64,000 nt of DNA from Acidaminobacter hydrogenoformans DSM 2784 (GTDB lineage Bacteria > Bacillota > Clostridia > Peptostreptococcales > Acidaminobacteraceae), in the NCBI RefSeq assembly GCF_900103005.1, contig NZ_FMWL01000012.1:1-64000 (forward strand), read 5' to 3'. The notes under the pieces are model-generated. The model was not told the origin of the DNA. It was given only the letters and a program-made list of their open reading frames with translations, and ran no database searches. Positions 17,934 through 26,761 of the stretch are shown here, in pieces (position 1 is the stretch's first letter; each line of letters begins with the position of its first letter). A program made the position numbers and the translations under genes.

Positions 17934-18806
17934 GTGAAAGTACTTTTAGCAGAAGTTAATGTAAGTGAAGGAAGAAACCTCGCTCTTATTAGAGAAATGA
18001 AGTCTGCATTGATGGAGGGGGCAGTGCTTCGAATTATGGAAATTAATTCAGACAAAGATCACAACCGGACTGTCTTTACGTTCAGTGGTGAGCCTGAAGA
18101 AGTACTTGAGGGAACCAAACGTCTGGCGAAGAAAGCGATTGAATTGATTGACATGTCAAATCACACTGGCGCGCATCCGAGAATGGGGGCTGTGGACGTG
18201 GTGCCATTCATTCCGGCACGAGATATCACCCAGGAAGAGGCTCTGGAAGTCGCGAAGGCGTTTGGCGCGTTTCTGGGCGGATTGGGTGTGCCGGTGTATT
18301 ACTATGAAGACGCCGCAACAAAGCCAGAGCGCAAAAGCCTGGTGGACATTCGCCGTGGCGAATACGAATCCTTCGCTGTAAAAATGACAAAAGAAGAGTG
18401 GCGTCCAGATGAAGGACCATTCGAATTTGTGGCAAAGAGCGGCGCTACAGTTACAGGTGTGAGATTCCCTCTCGTAGCACTTAATATCAACCTCAGAACG
18501 GATGATTTGTCGGTAGGCAAACAGATTGTTAAAGCGGTCCGGGCGGTAACTGGCGGCTATCAGAATGTCAGAGCCATCGCGCTGGAAATTCCTGATAAGA
18601 AGATGGTTCAGATTTCTATGAACTTGACACAATATCAGAAGACACCAATACACCGCGTCTTTGAAACAATAAAATCCGAGACGGAAAGTAGGGGCATTTT
18701 AATCGCGGATACAGAGATAGTAGGACCGGTTCCGGTCATGGCACTGGAAGACCTGATGAAATTCTATCTCAGATGTTACAGTTTCAACATGGAGCAGCTA
18801 TATTAG
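17934..18806 (+). CDS. ftcD: glutamate formimidoyltransferase (FT domain only)
   Basis: A 290-residue enzyme that moves the formimino group of N-formiminoglutamate to tetrahydrofolate, the last step of the anaerobic Hut route. The N-terminal VNVSEGRNLALI and the catalytic HTGAHPRMGAVDVVPF segment (about 72-90) are intact. Length fits the stand-alone FT domain without the fused cyclodeaminase. The GTG start follows AGGAGG by nine bases. Upstream hutI and fchA are broken, and a terminator separates it from hutU, so its present promoter is unclear. A TGGCAC at about 17810 lacks the -12 element. Confidence 0.92.
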   Translation: MKVLLAEVNVSEGRNLALIREMKSALMEGAVLRIMEINSDKDHNRTVFTFSGEPEEVLEGTKRLAKKAIELIDMSNHTGAHPRMGAVDVVPFIPARDITQEEALEVAKAFGAFLGGLGVPVYYYEDAATKPERKSLVDIRRGEYESFAVKMTKEEWRPDEGPFEFVAKSGATVTGVRFPLVALNINLRTDDLSVGKQIVKAVRAVTGGYQNVRAIALEIPDKKMVQISMNLTQYQKTPIHRVFETIKSETESRGILIADTEIVGPVPVMALEDLMKFYLRCYSFNMEQLY

Positions 18807-18979
18807 ATTAATAATTCGGTTGGATGTCAGGAAAGAATATGGCTTAATAAAATGTGGATGGTAATTACGTCAATTTTGAAGATGTCGATTATATCACCTA
18901 ATTTAGCTGAAGATGTCAAAGGGATAATTTTAAGTATTGTGAATTTGTCGAGTAATTTATCACGCATAGTTAGGCCAAT

Positions 18980-19338
18980 TATGTTCTGAAGAATGTGCAG
19001 AACTATGTGGACTTGTACAACCGAGTCACCGGAGTGTCCATCAACAGGTATTAGCTGATTCGGCAATCAGATCGGGTGTATATCCTCCAACGAGTCTTCA
19101 ACATCTACATGGACAAACCCCTGATGTCATGCCGTACTGGTCTGTGTTGAATGAGTCTGAAGGGAAGATAGTGAAGGTGATGATCACCATTGTCAGGGAG
19201 GAGCAGCGGGATTAAAACGAAAAGCTGATTGATGCAGTGTAAAAGTGCCAGGGATAGATGTCTGAAGGCGTGCCAATGATGAAGATCTCATGGAGATTGG
19301 CATGGATCTTCCTGAAGTGCTTCAATTTGTCTTGGTTA
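18980..19338 (+). pseudogene. aldehyde:ferredoxin oxidoreductase C-terminal remnant
   Basis: Broken frames resemble the C-terminus of tungsten aldehyde:ferredoxin oxidoreductases: VDLYNRVTGVSIN, then DRVYILQRVFNI (cf. GeRiyNLeRlfN), and finally DLMEIGMDLPEVLQFV near 19280-19335. Several stops are present. The identification rests on order and resemblance of three short motifs. The rest of 18807-19530 shows nothing further. Confidence 0.45.
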
Positions 19339-19526
19339 TTATAAATACTATAAACTCAAATGAATCGATCGTATTTTGAATAAATACATAATTGGGGGCT
19401 TGGCAAAGGCATCACTCCTAAATCTCCTTTGAGCAACTATTGATTATGATTGAGATCGATGTAATTATTTGCTTAAGATATTTTGTCAATAATTCTATTG
19501 TTTGTCAGTAAATCGACCTAATTTAA

Positions 19527-19632
19527 ATCAAGTAGTCATCCCCTTTTAAGCCATTAGTCGGTCAAAATGAAAAGATAAAGGAGGAATGAGCAGTACAATT
19601 TATAATCAAGCTGATCTAATGGCTTTTTTTCT
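19527..19632. repeat. shared element end, copy 2
   Basis: GTCATCCCC (about 19533-19541) is followed by AGCCATTAG (from about 19548) and, after an extra ~35 bp compared with the other copies, CTAATGGCT with a run of seven Ts (about 19614-19629). It abuts the stop codon of the recombinase fragment as in copies 1 and 3. Confidence 0.55.
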
Positions 19633-20752
19633 TTACCCCTCAACCTCCGTCCCATCCTTAAAACAAAATCTCAACCCCCCATCCTCCTTTACCACCACCT
19701 TCTCAAGTATCAAAGTCCATAACCTCTCATCAAACTCATCAAGTACCCTACCACAGCTTTCAATATCCCTAATAAACCCTTTTAGCGTATGGCTCCGGCT
19801 CTGCCTCTCACTCTTCATTTCTTCAAGTTCCGTAACCCTCTCAGTCGCCTTCTCATGGCGCACTACATAACCCTCGTGCTGCTTTTTCCACTCGTCTTGA
19901 CTCATGGCTTTATGAGCATTTTCGTAAACCGCTTTATTTGATTCTTCGACTACGACAGCGATCTCGTCATGCAGTTTATCGATTTCCTCGTCGATCTTCG
20001 TATTGTCGGAGAGAACTTCAATCGCAATTTCGCAGTTCCTGATGAGTTCTTCTTTGACTCCGAAGAGGGTGTTAAAGGCCGTTACAAATTTTTCTTTCAC
20101 TTCATCTTCCGTCACATGCGGGGTAGAGCACCTTTCTACCCCTTTATACTTGTCATTACAACGCCAGATGACCTTACGATGCTTGGTGTTCGAGGCCCAG
20201 ACCTTTGGGCCGTAGTAGCCACCACATTCAGAGCAGACGAGCTTAGCAGAGAGCGGGTTTTGACATCCGTTTGGCCGGCCTAGCTTCTTTCGCCTCTGGA
20301 GTTCAACCTGCACTGCTTCAAACTCATCTGGTGAGATGATGGCAGGATGGCTGTTCTGGACGTAGTACTGTGGTACTTCACCTTCGTTGATTTTGATCTT
20401 TTTGGTTAAAAAGTCAATAGTTACCTTTTTCTGTAAAAGGGCATCGCCAGAATACTTCTCATTGGTTAGGATGGACTCAACCGTTCCAACTTGCCATCTT
20501 TTCTTGCCAGCAGGGGAGAGGATCTCTTTGGCAGTCAGGTGACGTGCGATGTAGGAACACGTTTTTCCTTCTATAAATAAGCGGTAGATCATCCGCACTA
20601 CTACCGCCTGGCTTTCTACAATTTTAGGTGTACCGTCTTCGCCTTTTTCATAGCCGAGGAAATGTTTATAAGGCATGCTGACTTTACCATCGGCGAAACG
20701 CTTGCGGTGGCCCCATGCCACGTTCTCACTTAAATTTTTTGATTCTTCTTGG
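19633..20752 (-). pseudogene. large serine recombinase lacking its catalytic domain
   Basis: About 370 residues colinear with residues ~155-525 of the intact recombinase at 32417-33994, from QEESKNLSENVAWGHRKRF to the C-terminus. It includes the recombinase domain, the zinc ribbon (CSECGGYYGP) and the coiled coil, but the Ser catalytic domain is gone. At 20752/20753 it joins the sequence that reads MHFINCCGCFQ, the same foreign joint as in the fragment ending at 3085, there reached at another codon. The frame is open, so an inert DNA-binding protein could still be made. Confidence 0.8.
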
Positions 20753-21069
20753 AAACACCCACAACAATTGATAAAATGCACCCTCCCATCCTAATGTTCA
20801 ACGATTTGAAGGAAGTGGAGGGTGCATTTTTGTTTTCAGGGGTGCAAAATGGGAATTGTGCCCAGTTGGGCTTAATTTTGATTTTTATGGCCGAAATTCA
20901 GTCTTTAGTCGATGATTCGTGTCCTAACTAATTACATTATTCTATATCATGCTCAAAATCTGGACGATTACGGGCTTAAGTTCCATATAACTTGACTTAT
21001 TACCTTACCTGAGCGATTACTACGTGTAGCGGTATGGTAATTTTTTATTTTTGAGGGAGGTGAGAAGTC
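20753..21069. promoter_or_regulatory. conserved non-coding block, copy 2, upstream of recombinase pair
   Basis: Near-identical to 3086-3404. It keeps the CTCCC/GAGGG inverted repeat, the TTGACT box (near 20993) and the ATTACCTTACC/GGTATGGTAAT hairpin with T-run (20999-21046), immediately before GGGAGGTG and the GTG start. The GCCCA/TGGGC hairpin is kept, but its T-run is broken to TTAATTTT. Confidence 0.6.
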
Positions 21070-22272
21070 GTGAGGAAACCTATCATCACAGAGATTACTA
21101 AAAAGAAAATGCCATTGCCGCTTCTGAGCCTGACTAGGGTTTGTGCTTATGTACGTGTATCCACCGGACATGATCCGCAGCTTAAGTCACTTGAGAACCA
21201 GACTGAATATTATCAAAACAAATTCTTGAACTCGCCGTACTATTCCTTTGTTGGAGTGTTTTCTGATGCTGGCATTTCAGGAAGCAAATCGAGCCGTCCG
21301 GGTTTTCAGGAAATGCTCACTCGGGCAAGAGCTGGCGAGATTGATCTGATCTTTACAAAATCCATTTCGCGATTTGCTCGAAGTACGCTGATGCTGCTTG
21401 AAGTAGTACGTGAACTGAGAGATATCGGTGTTGGTGTTATCTTCGAAGAACAAAACATTAATACTCTCAGTTCAGAAGGGGAAATGATGCTGACGATCCT
21501 TGTTGCCATCGCAGAAGAAGAAAGGAAGGCCGTACGATCAAATGTTGCATGGGCCATGCAGAATAAATTTAAGCGTGGTGAGGTCCTGGTCGATACCAAT
21601 CGTCTACTTGGTTATGACAAGGATGAAAATGGGCGGCTCATTATCAACGAAGATGAAGCTGAGATTGTGAGGCTGATCTTTAAACTCTACCTTCAGGGCT
21701 TATCCGGCCTTAAAATTGCAAAAATGCTAAACGATGCAGACATTCCAAGTTACCTAGGGAATCCGTGGATAAACGGTAGAATATTAAGCATCGTCGGCAA
21801 CGAAAAATATGTCGGAGATATGCTGCAGCAAAAGGGCTATGTCAAAGAGTCGGGTCTTCAGGTACTTAACTGGGGCGAGATGCCAAAGTACTTTGTGAAG
21901 GATTCCCATCCTGGCATCATCTCCCGAGAAGATTGGGATAAGGTTCAGGAAGCAAGGAAGAGGCGAAGACGAAAGGAATATCCTCTAACCAGTATGATCA
22001 AATGTCCATACTGCGGGGCATCACTGACGCACTGCACGGATTATAAGAAGCGGCCACTTTGGCACTGCCATAACTACTTAAGTAAAGGAAAATCATTTTG
22101 TAAAGGCACTAACATCTGGGACTCAGATCTTCAGGAACTGACAAAAGATTTAAGTTTAACTGAGCCATTAGTGCTCCTGGAGGTGGATTATGAAGAAGGT
22201 AGAAATATCAGTGCCAAAAAAGATTTCCGTCTTGTACCCACTTCAGAGTATCGCAGGTCCCACGGATTATAA
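21070..22272 (+). CDS. large serine recombinase, first gene of tandem pair (cassette 2)
   Basis: A 400-residue serine recombinase with nucleophile Ser in VCAYVRVST, Arg cluster ISRFARS, a recombinase domain (about 185-285) and zinc ribbon MIKCPYCGASL ... WHCHNY. GTG start after GGGAGGTGAGAAGTC. The last 83 bp overlap the second recombinase. It is a paralogue of the gene at 3405, nearly identical over the first 30 residues and then clearly diverged. Confidence 0.9.
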   Translation: MRKPIITEITKKKMPLPLLSLTRVCAYVRVSTGHDPQLKSLENQTEYYQNKFLNSPYYSFVGVFSDAGISGSKSSRPGFQEMLTRARAGEIDLIFTKSISRFARSTLMLLEVVRELRDIGVGVIFEEQNINTLSSEGEMMLTILVAIAEEERKAVRSNVAWAMQNKFKRGEVLVDTNRLLGYDKDENGRLIINEDEAEIVRLIFKLYLQGLSGLKIAKMLNDADIPSYLGNPWINGRILSIVGNEKYVGDMLQQKGYVKESGLQVLNWGEMPKYFVKDSHPGIISREDWDKVQEARKRRRRKEYPLTSMIKCPYCGASLTHCTDYKKRPLWHCHNYLSKGKSFCKGTNIWDSDLQELTKDLSLTEPLVLLEVDYEEGRNISAKKDFRLVPTSEYRRSHGL

Positions 22273-23713
22273 GAAAAAAACGATCAGAGTCGTAGCCTAC
22301 TGCCGCGTATCGACGGGAAGTGAGGTCCAGCTGGTCAGCTACCGGGCGCAGGTTAAGTACTACGAGTCCTACATTCGTGAAAGACCGGAATACATCTTTT
22401 CTGGGATTTATGCCGATGAAGGGATATCAGGAACGGATCTTAACAAGCGCGATGAATTTAAACAAATGATGCAGGACGCAAGGGATAGAAAATTTGACAT
22501 GATCATCACAAAAAGCCTATCACGTTTTGGGCGCAATACCCTGGACTGCCTAAACTGTCTTCGTGAACTGAAGAGCCTCGGCATTGATGTGTTCTTTGAA
22601 AGCGAGAATTTTCGCCTACTTGGGACAAATAGTGAACTGCTCATTTCTCTCATGTCTGCTTTTCATCAGGCAGAAAGTGAAAACCTCTCAGAGAATATCA
22701 AATGGGGGCTTCATAAGAAATATGCTGCAGGTCATATAAGGAGCATCCCAAGTGGAAAATTTCTCGGATACGATAAGGATAAACATGGCGATCTTGTGAT
22801 TAACGAAGATCAGGCAGAACTGGTCAAACGAATTTATCAGGAGTTTCTTGATGGCTACAGTCCTTACCATATTGCTAAACGCTTTACGAATGAGTCACTT
22901 CTAATGGCTTACGGTGGTAAGCAGTGGTGCGTGAGTCATATCACTAAGGTACTAAAAAATGAAAAGTTCAAGGGGGACACCATGTTTCAGAAGACCTTTA
23001 ATACCTGCTACTTAACAAAAAAACGCGCGAAGAATAAGGGAGAACTGAATAAGTATTACCTTGAAAATTCCCATCCGGCCATTATTGATAAAGAGACCTG
23101 GGAACTGGTGCAGATGGAGTTTGCTCGGCGTGATGAATTTCTGAAAGCACATAATTTTAAGAATTATCATAGTCAGGGCTTAAATCCTTTTGAGAACAAG
23201 ATTTTCTGCGGGACATGTGGCTCAGCGTTTTGTCGATATGAATCTAAAAGGGTAGGTGAAGATAATAGACCATACCTAAGGTGTAAGAGTTTTAACGGGA
23301 GGAAGTGGACCGACATTGAAGGGCGGATGTTCACACCTAAGCCTCTGCACCGAAAATCACGGGAGGCTTATAACATTAATCGAAGAAAAGATCCATTGCC
23401 ACGACAGATGTACTGTACAGATATTCAGATTGATGTCGATAGTCCAGAAACAGCATTCATTACCGCCTGGAACTACATGGTGGAGAATAAAGTGAGTTTC
23501 GAAGATGAATGGAAAAGTATCGTGGAATGGGGAGATAAGCTACTTGCATACCGAGCTAAGGAGTTGATGAGACTGGTAGAGGAAGTTGGATTAATTGAAG
23601 AGGCTGCATATGAACTTGTGATTAAGACCCTTTCGCATATGGAGGTAGGTGTTGATGGTGAGATTAACGTGATATTTTTCTCGGGAATTGGATTAGAGGT
23701 AGTGACTAAATAA
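22190..23713 (+). CDS. large serine recombinase, second gene of tandem pair (cassette 2)
   Basis: A 507-residue recombinase. The nucleophile lies in VVAYCRVST (about 33-41) and the Arg motif is SLSRFGRN. The recombinase domain runs to about residue 300. A zinc-binding region (NKIFCGTCGSAF, about 340-350) is followed by an insertion rich in basic residues and a C-terminal helical part. The start lies inside the preceding gene after CTGGAGGTGGATT. A possible 35-codon frame follows at about 23727, with no recognisable identity. Confidence 0.9.
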   Translation: MKKVEISVPKKISVLYPLQSIAGPTDYKKKTIRVVAYCRVSTGSEVQLVSYRAQVKYYESYIRERPEYIFSGIYADEGISGTDLNKRDEFKQMMQDARDRKFDMIITKSLSRFGRNTLDCLNCLRELKSLGIDVFFESENFRLLGTNSELLISLMSAFHQAESENLSENIKWGLHKKYAAGHIRSIPSGKFLGYDKDKHGDLVINEDQAELVKRIYQEFLDGYSPYHIAKRFTNESLLMAYGGKQWCVSHITKVLKNEKFKGDTMFQKTFNTCYLTKKRAKNKGELNKYYLENSHPAIIDKETWELVQMEFARRDEFLKAHNFKNYHSQGLNPFENKIFCGTCGSAFCRYESKRVGEDNRPYLRCKSFNGRKWTDIEGRMFTPKPLHRKSREAYNINRRKDPLPRQMYCTDIQIDVDSPETAFITAWNYMVENKVSFEDEWKSIVEWGDKLLAYRAKELMRLVEEVGLIEEAAYELVIKTLSHMEVGVDGEINVIFFSGIGLEVVTK

Positions 23714-23816
23714 ACTAGGAAGGATATGGTGATGGTAACTTTAAAGCCGTTTATAAATACCTTGATTAACGAATTTGAATGTTTAAAACCACAAATAAAA
23801 GGTGAGGAGAATTGTT

Positions 23817-24053
23817 ATGAAAGCGACTGCTAATGTAAGGAAAATTCATGAACCTATCAGTGAGACCCTTAAAGTTTATGATAATGAGCGAAAGGATGGA
23901 GTTGAGCTTATCCCCGAGGGAGATACTATTATCATACGAAGGTTCACTCAAACATGCGCACTTTGTAACGCGACTAGGGACATTAAGCCTTTTAGTGGGA
24001 AATTGATTTGTCAGGACTGTATTGACGTGATTAAGGAGATAGCAGGCCAATGA
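23817..24053 (+). CDS. AbrB/SpoVT-like small protein with C-terminal zinc ribbon
   Basis: A 78-residue protein. The N-terminal half loosely follows the AbrB swapped-hairpin DNA-binding pattern (ANVRKI ... EGDTIIIRRF) but with an atypical loop. The C-terminal half has CALC-x14-CQDC, a likely zinc ribbon. The prophage protein at 59744 has the same two-part layout with a more canonical AbrB half. SD GGTGAGGAG sits before the ATG at 23817. It follows the recombinase pair, so it may regulate the element. DNA binding is inferred. Confidence 0.7.
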   Translation: MKATANVRKIHEPISETLKVYDNERKDGVELIPEGDTIIIRRFTQTCALCNATRDIKPFSGKLICQDCIDVIKEIAGQ

Positions 24054-24096
24054 GGTATGCTTAATATGAGACTCATTAAAATTGAAAATGATAAAT

Positions 24097-24151
24097 GCAC
24101 CGCTATGTGATATCCACTCTTGCTTAAGAGAAATTGCATAGTGGTGCTTTT
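24097..24151 (+). terminator. terminator after AbrB-like gene
   Basis: GCACCGCTATG (24097-24107) pairs with CATAGTGGTGC (24137-24147) with one mismatch, followed by TTTT. The loop is long (29 nt). Confidence 0.6.
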
Positions 24152-24228
24152 CTGTTTTAGATTACATTGTGAAACTGACAAAATTAATGCAAATGTGACT
24201 TATCCTATCTCAACAAGAGATCGCACCT

Positions 24229-24342
24229 TGGTATTTTTTGATTTTTATATCAATTACAGTAATACCGAGAATTGAAAAATTACAAAAAATAAATGTAAAT
24301 GTTGATGATCCTGACCATTATCTGCGAGCAAAGAAAGAATAA
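24229..24342 (+). pseudogene. C-terminal remnant of a membrane protein
   Basis: An open frame without a start reads a hydrophobic segment (WYFLIFISITVIPRIEKL) and then a polar tail ending DDPDHYLRAKKE and a stop. It looks like the last helix and tail of a transporter whose 5' part is lost. Family not identifiable. 24343-24640 shows no gene; a TATAAT at 24584 could be the -10 of the next gene. Confidence 0.4.
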
Positions 24343-24658
24343 AAATTCGGTCTAAATCTATATTCACCGATATCAACAAAAGAATTTCTCAGGTGGTCTT
24401 CATTTGAGCTTCTTCAGAATATGAGATTATAAAAGTGTACAATGTTATTTCCGATTCTGTCGAATGGCACTGACTAGTTTTGCGTATTAAGAGATTAAAT
24501 ATTCAGAAACCATTGGAGTAGTTAATCATCGTTTAATTGCGAAGGGATAGATAACAAAAATTAAAAACGTAATAATTCCGTGTTATAATCGTTAGTACAG
24601 TCCAGCTGATACATTTTGGAACACCAATGATTGCTATTCTGACGCAGGAGGTATTTAA

Positions 24659-26116
24659 TTGAAAGAAAATGATATAGAGATAAATGGTTTAAACCTTAAT
24701 GCTACGATGATTTCATTACTGGATTTGTTGGATGATTGCATATACATAGCGGATAAGTATGGAATAATTGTTTTCTATAACAGGGCAAGCGAAGAGTTGG
24801 ACAATCTTAGAAAAGATTTTGTTATAGGCAGGCATATTACAGAATGCTTTAAATTAGATGAGTATTCAAGTTTGATTCTGAAGGTAATTCGAAAAAAACG
24901 ACCGTTTGAAAATGTATACCAGGACTATACTACTGTTTCAGGTAACCGTGTCACAACTGTCAGTAATGCGTATCCTTTATTAGAAAACAATGAATTAATC
25001 GGTGTATTAGCGGTTACCAAGAATATATCGAAGTTTAATAATTTGTACAGCATTATGGAAAGGAATAAACATGAAGACTATAAAATTGACGATTTTGCTC
25101 CACTTTTTACATTTGACCAAATTATTGGTCATAGTAAAGCCATAATGGATTGCAAAAATACCGCATTAAAATCAGCAAATTCGAATGCTTCGATTTTGAT
25201 TTATGGTGATACAGGAACAGGAAAAGAGCTGCTTGCACAAAGCATTCATAACGCAAGCAACAACAAAGGATCATTTGTTTCGATTAATTGCGCGGCTATA
25301 CCTGAAAATTTACTAGAAGGAATTTTGTTTGGCACAGCAAAAGGAGCTTTTACTGGTTCAATAGATCAATCTGGTCTTTTTGAAGAGGCATCTGGAGGAA
25401 CCCTTTTTTTAGATGAGCTCAATTCAATGGGATTAAACCTGCAGGCAAAATTACTAAGAGTTTTGGAAACACATAAAATCAGACGGGTTGGAGAAGTAAA
25501 AGAAAGAAGTGTGCATCCCAGAATCATTAGCGCATTGAATATTTCGCCCATAAGGGCTATCAAAAATGAGATTCTAAGACAAGATCTTTTTTATCGATTG
25601 GGTGTTGTAAGTATAAGAATCCCATCCTTAGCGGAACGTATGAATGATATAGAAGAACTAATTGATCATTTTATCAAGAAATTTAACCATAGTTTTATAC
25701 GAAATGTTAAAGGTGTTTCACCTGAAGTTATGGAATTATTTAAGAGGTATAATTGGCCGGGCAATGTACGTGAGCTTGAGCATACTATTGAATATGCCAT
25801 GACATTATTTGGACAAGAAAATGAGATTACAATAGAATGTTTACCCTGTACCATATTTGAACAATTAGACGGTGAGATCAATGAAGAACCGCATTACTAC
25901 AAGGATGGGAATAACTCATACAGAAAAGATTACTCAAAAAAAGATCTAAAGATGATTTTAGAAGATAAAGAGAAAGAGATAATCCTAAAATGCTTAAAAG
26001 ACTCTGAAGGCAATGTCAGTGCAGCTGCAAAAGAACTAGGACTTAACAGACAAAGTTTGGATTATAAAATCAAAAAATACAATGTAAACTTGAATCATAA
26101 AACTGTTGATAAATAG
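24659..26116 (+). CDS. PAS-AAA-Fis sigma-54 transcriptional activator (activator 2)
   Basis: A 485-residue enhancer-binding protein. PAS sensor at about 15-125; AAA+ domain with Walker A GDTGTGKE (183-190), sigma-54 contact loop GAFTGS (229-234) and Walker B TLFLDE (248-253); Fis-type helix-turn-helix at the end (GNVSAAAKELGLNRQSLDYKIKKY). TTG start seven bases after GGAGG. A consensus sigma-54 promoter lies 560 bp downstream ahead of the M24 gene, so this is its likely activator. The signal sensed by PAS is unknown. Confidence 0.93.
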   Translation: MKENDIEINGLNLNATMISLLDLLDDCIYIADKYGIIVFYNRASEELDNLRKDFVIGRHITECFKLDEYSSLILKVIRKKRPFENVYQDYTTVSGNRVTTVSNAYPLLENNELIGVLAVTKNISKFNNLYSIMERNKHEDYKIDDFAPLFTFDQIIGHSKAIMDCKNTALKSANSNASILIYGDTGTGKELLAQSIHNASNNKGSFVSINCAAIPENLLEGILFGTAKGAFTGSIDQSGLFEEASGGTLFLDELNSMGLNLQAKLLRVLETHKIRRVGEVKERSVHPRIISALNISPIRAIKNEILRQDLFYRLGVVSIRIPSLAERMNDIEELIDHFIKKFNHSFIRNVKGVSPEVMELFKRYNWPGNVRELEHTIEYAMTLFGQENEITIECLPCTIFEQLDGEINEEPHYYKDGNNSYRKDYSKKDLKMILEDKEKEIILKCLKDSEGNVSAAAKELGLNRQSLDYKIKKYNVNLNHKTVDK

Positions 26117-26544
26117 TGCTTGCTGAACGGATCTCAGCTCACTTCCGGCAGTTGGGGATTTTGCTTGAGTTACAAAAAAATACTTAATCAAAATTAGATA
26201 CAAAAGGACTTAAGCCTATGCGCAAAGTTCATTATCAGAAACACCTCTGTAGTATCTGCTGTTTGAATAAAAATTGGATAAGTTAAATTTAGTTTTCTTT
26301 AGGAAGTGATCTATAATAAATAGGGCTTGCTGAATTATGCTTGTAAACTTTAGGATTACTGATTTAGAGGCGAATTTGCGATATGATATTAGAACAGAAT
26401 AATAATTTTATGTAGTTTGGTATGATGGCAGTAAGGGCATACAGGGATATTGATTGTGTTATTGCATTATATTAGGACGTGACCGTTATGGGGGAGAAAA
26501 AAAATACCCCTTAAGTTCCATCTATTATTTGGGAAATATTTGAA

Positions 26545-26587
26545 AGCAAAATATCTGGACGAAATATCCAGAAATTTTGCTTTTTTT
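26545..26587. terminator. hairpin between activator 2 and the M24 operon
   Basis: AGCAAAAT and CTGGA pair with TCCAG and ATTTTGCT across a short loop, followed by seven Ts: a good terminator. The CTGGA...TCCAG palindrome lies about 110 bp above the sigma-54 promoter, so it could also be an activator site. The rest of 26117-26540 holds no gene. GGGCTTGCTGAA at 26324 recurs at 11455 and, shortened, at 26117. Confidence 0.6.
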
Positions 26588-26677
26588 AATTTGTTAATAA
26601 CAGTATATTTCATTATATAAAAGTTGAAATTGAGTCTATTGAATGGTCACGGCGTATTTCTGTGATTGAGATTTGTT

Positions 26678-26692
26678 TGGCATGAGTTTTGC
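26678..26692 (+). promoter_or_regulatory. sigma-54 promoter for the M24-M20 cluster
   Basis: TGGCAT (26678-26683), five bases, TTGC (26689-26692). It keeps the invariant GG and GC at correct spacing, 70 bp before the M24 start. Confidence 0.75.
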
Positions 26693-26761
26693 GTAGATAT
26701 ACAATAGGTGAGACATGGCCTAGAAATATTTCATTAAACTAATAAAGGAGAGGAAAAACCA

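Larger units (their letters stand above)
19527..24151. mobile_element. mobile cassette 2: truncated recombinase, recombinase pair and AbrB-like gene
   Basis: Same plan as the cassette at 2.2-6.0 kb: shared left end, 5'-truncated minus-strand recombinase, conserved non-coding block and two overlapping plus-strand recombinases. It also carries a small AbrB/zinc-ribbon gene and a terminator at its right side. The right boundary is inferred. Confidence 0.55.

Noticed and set aside
18156..18653. Minus-strand frame across ftcD
   Set aside because: Opposite strand of a conserved enzyme, with Cys/His-rich random-looking composition.
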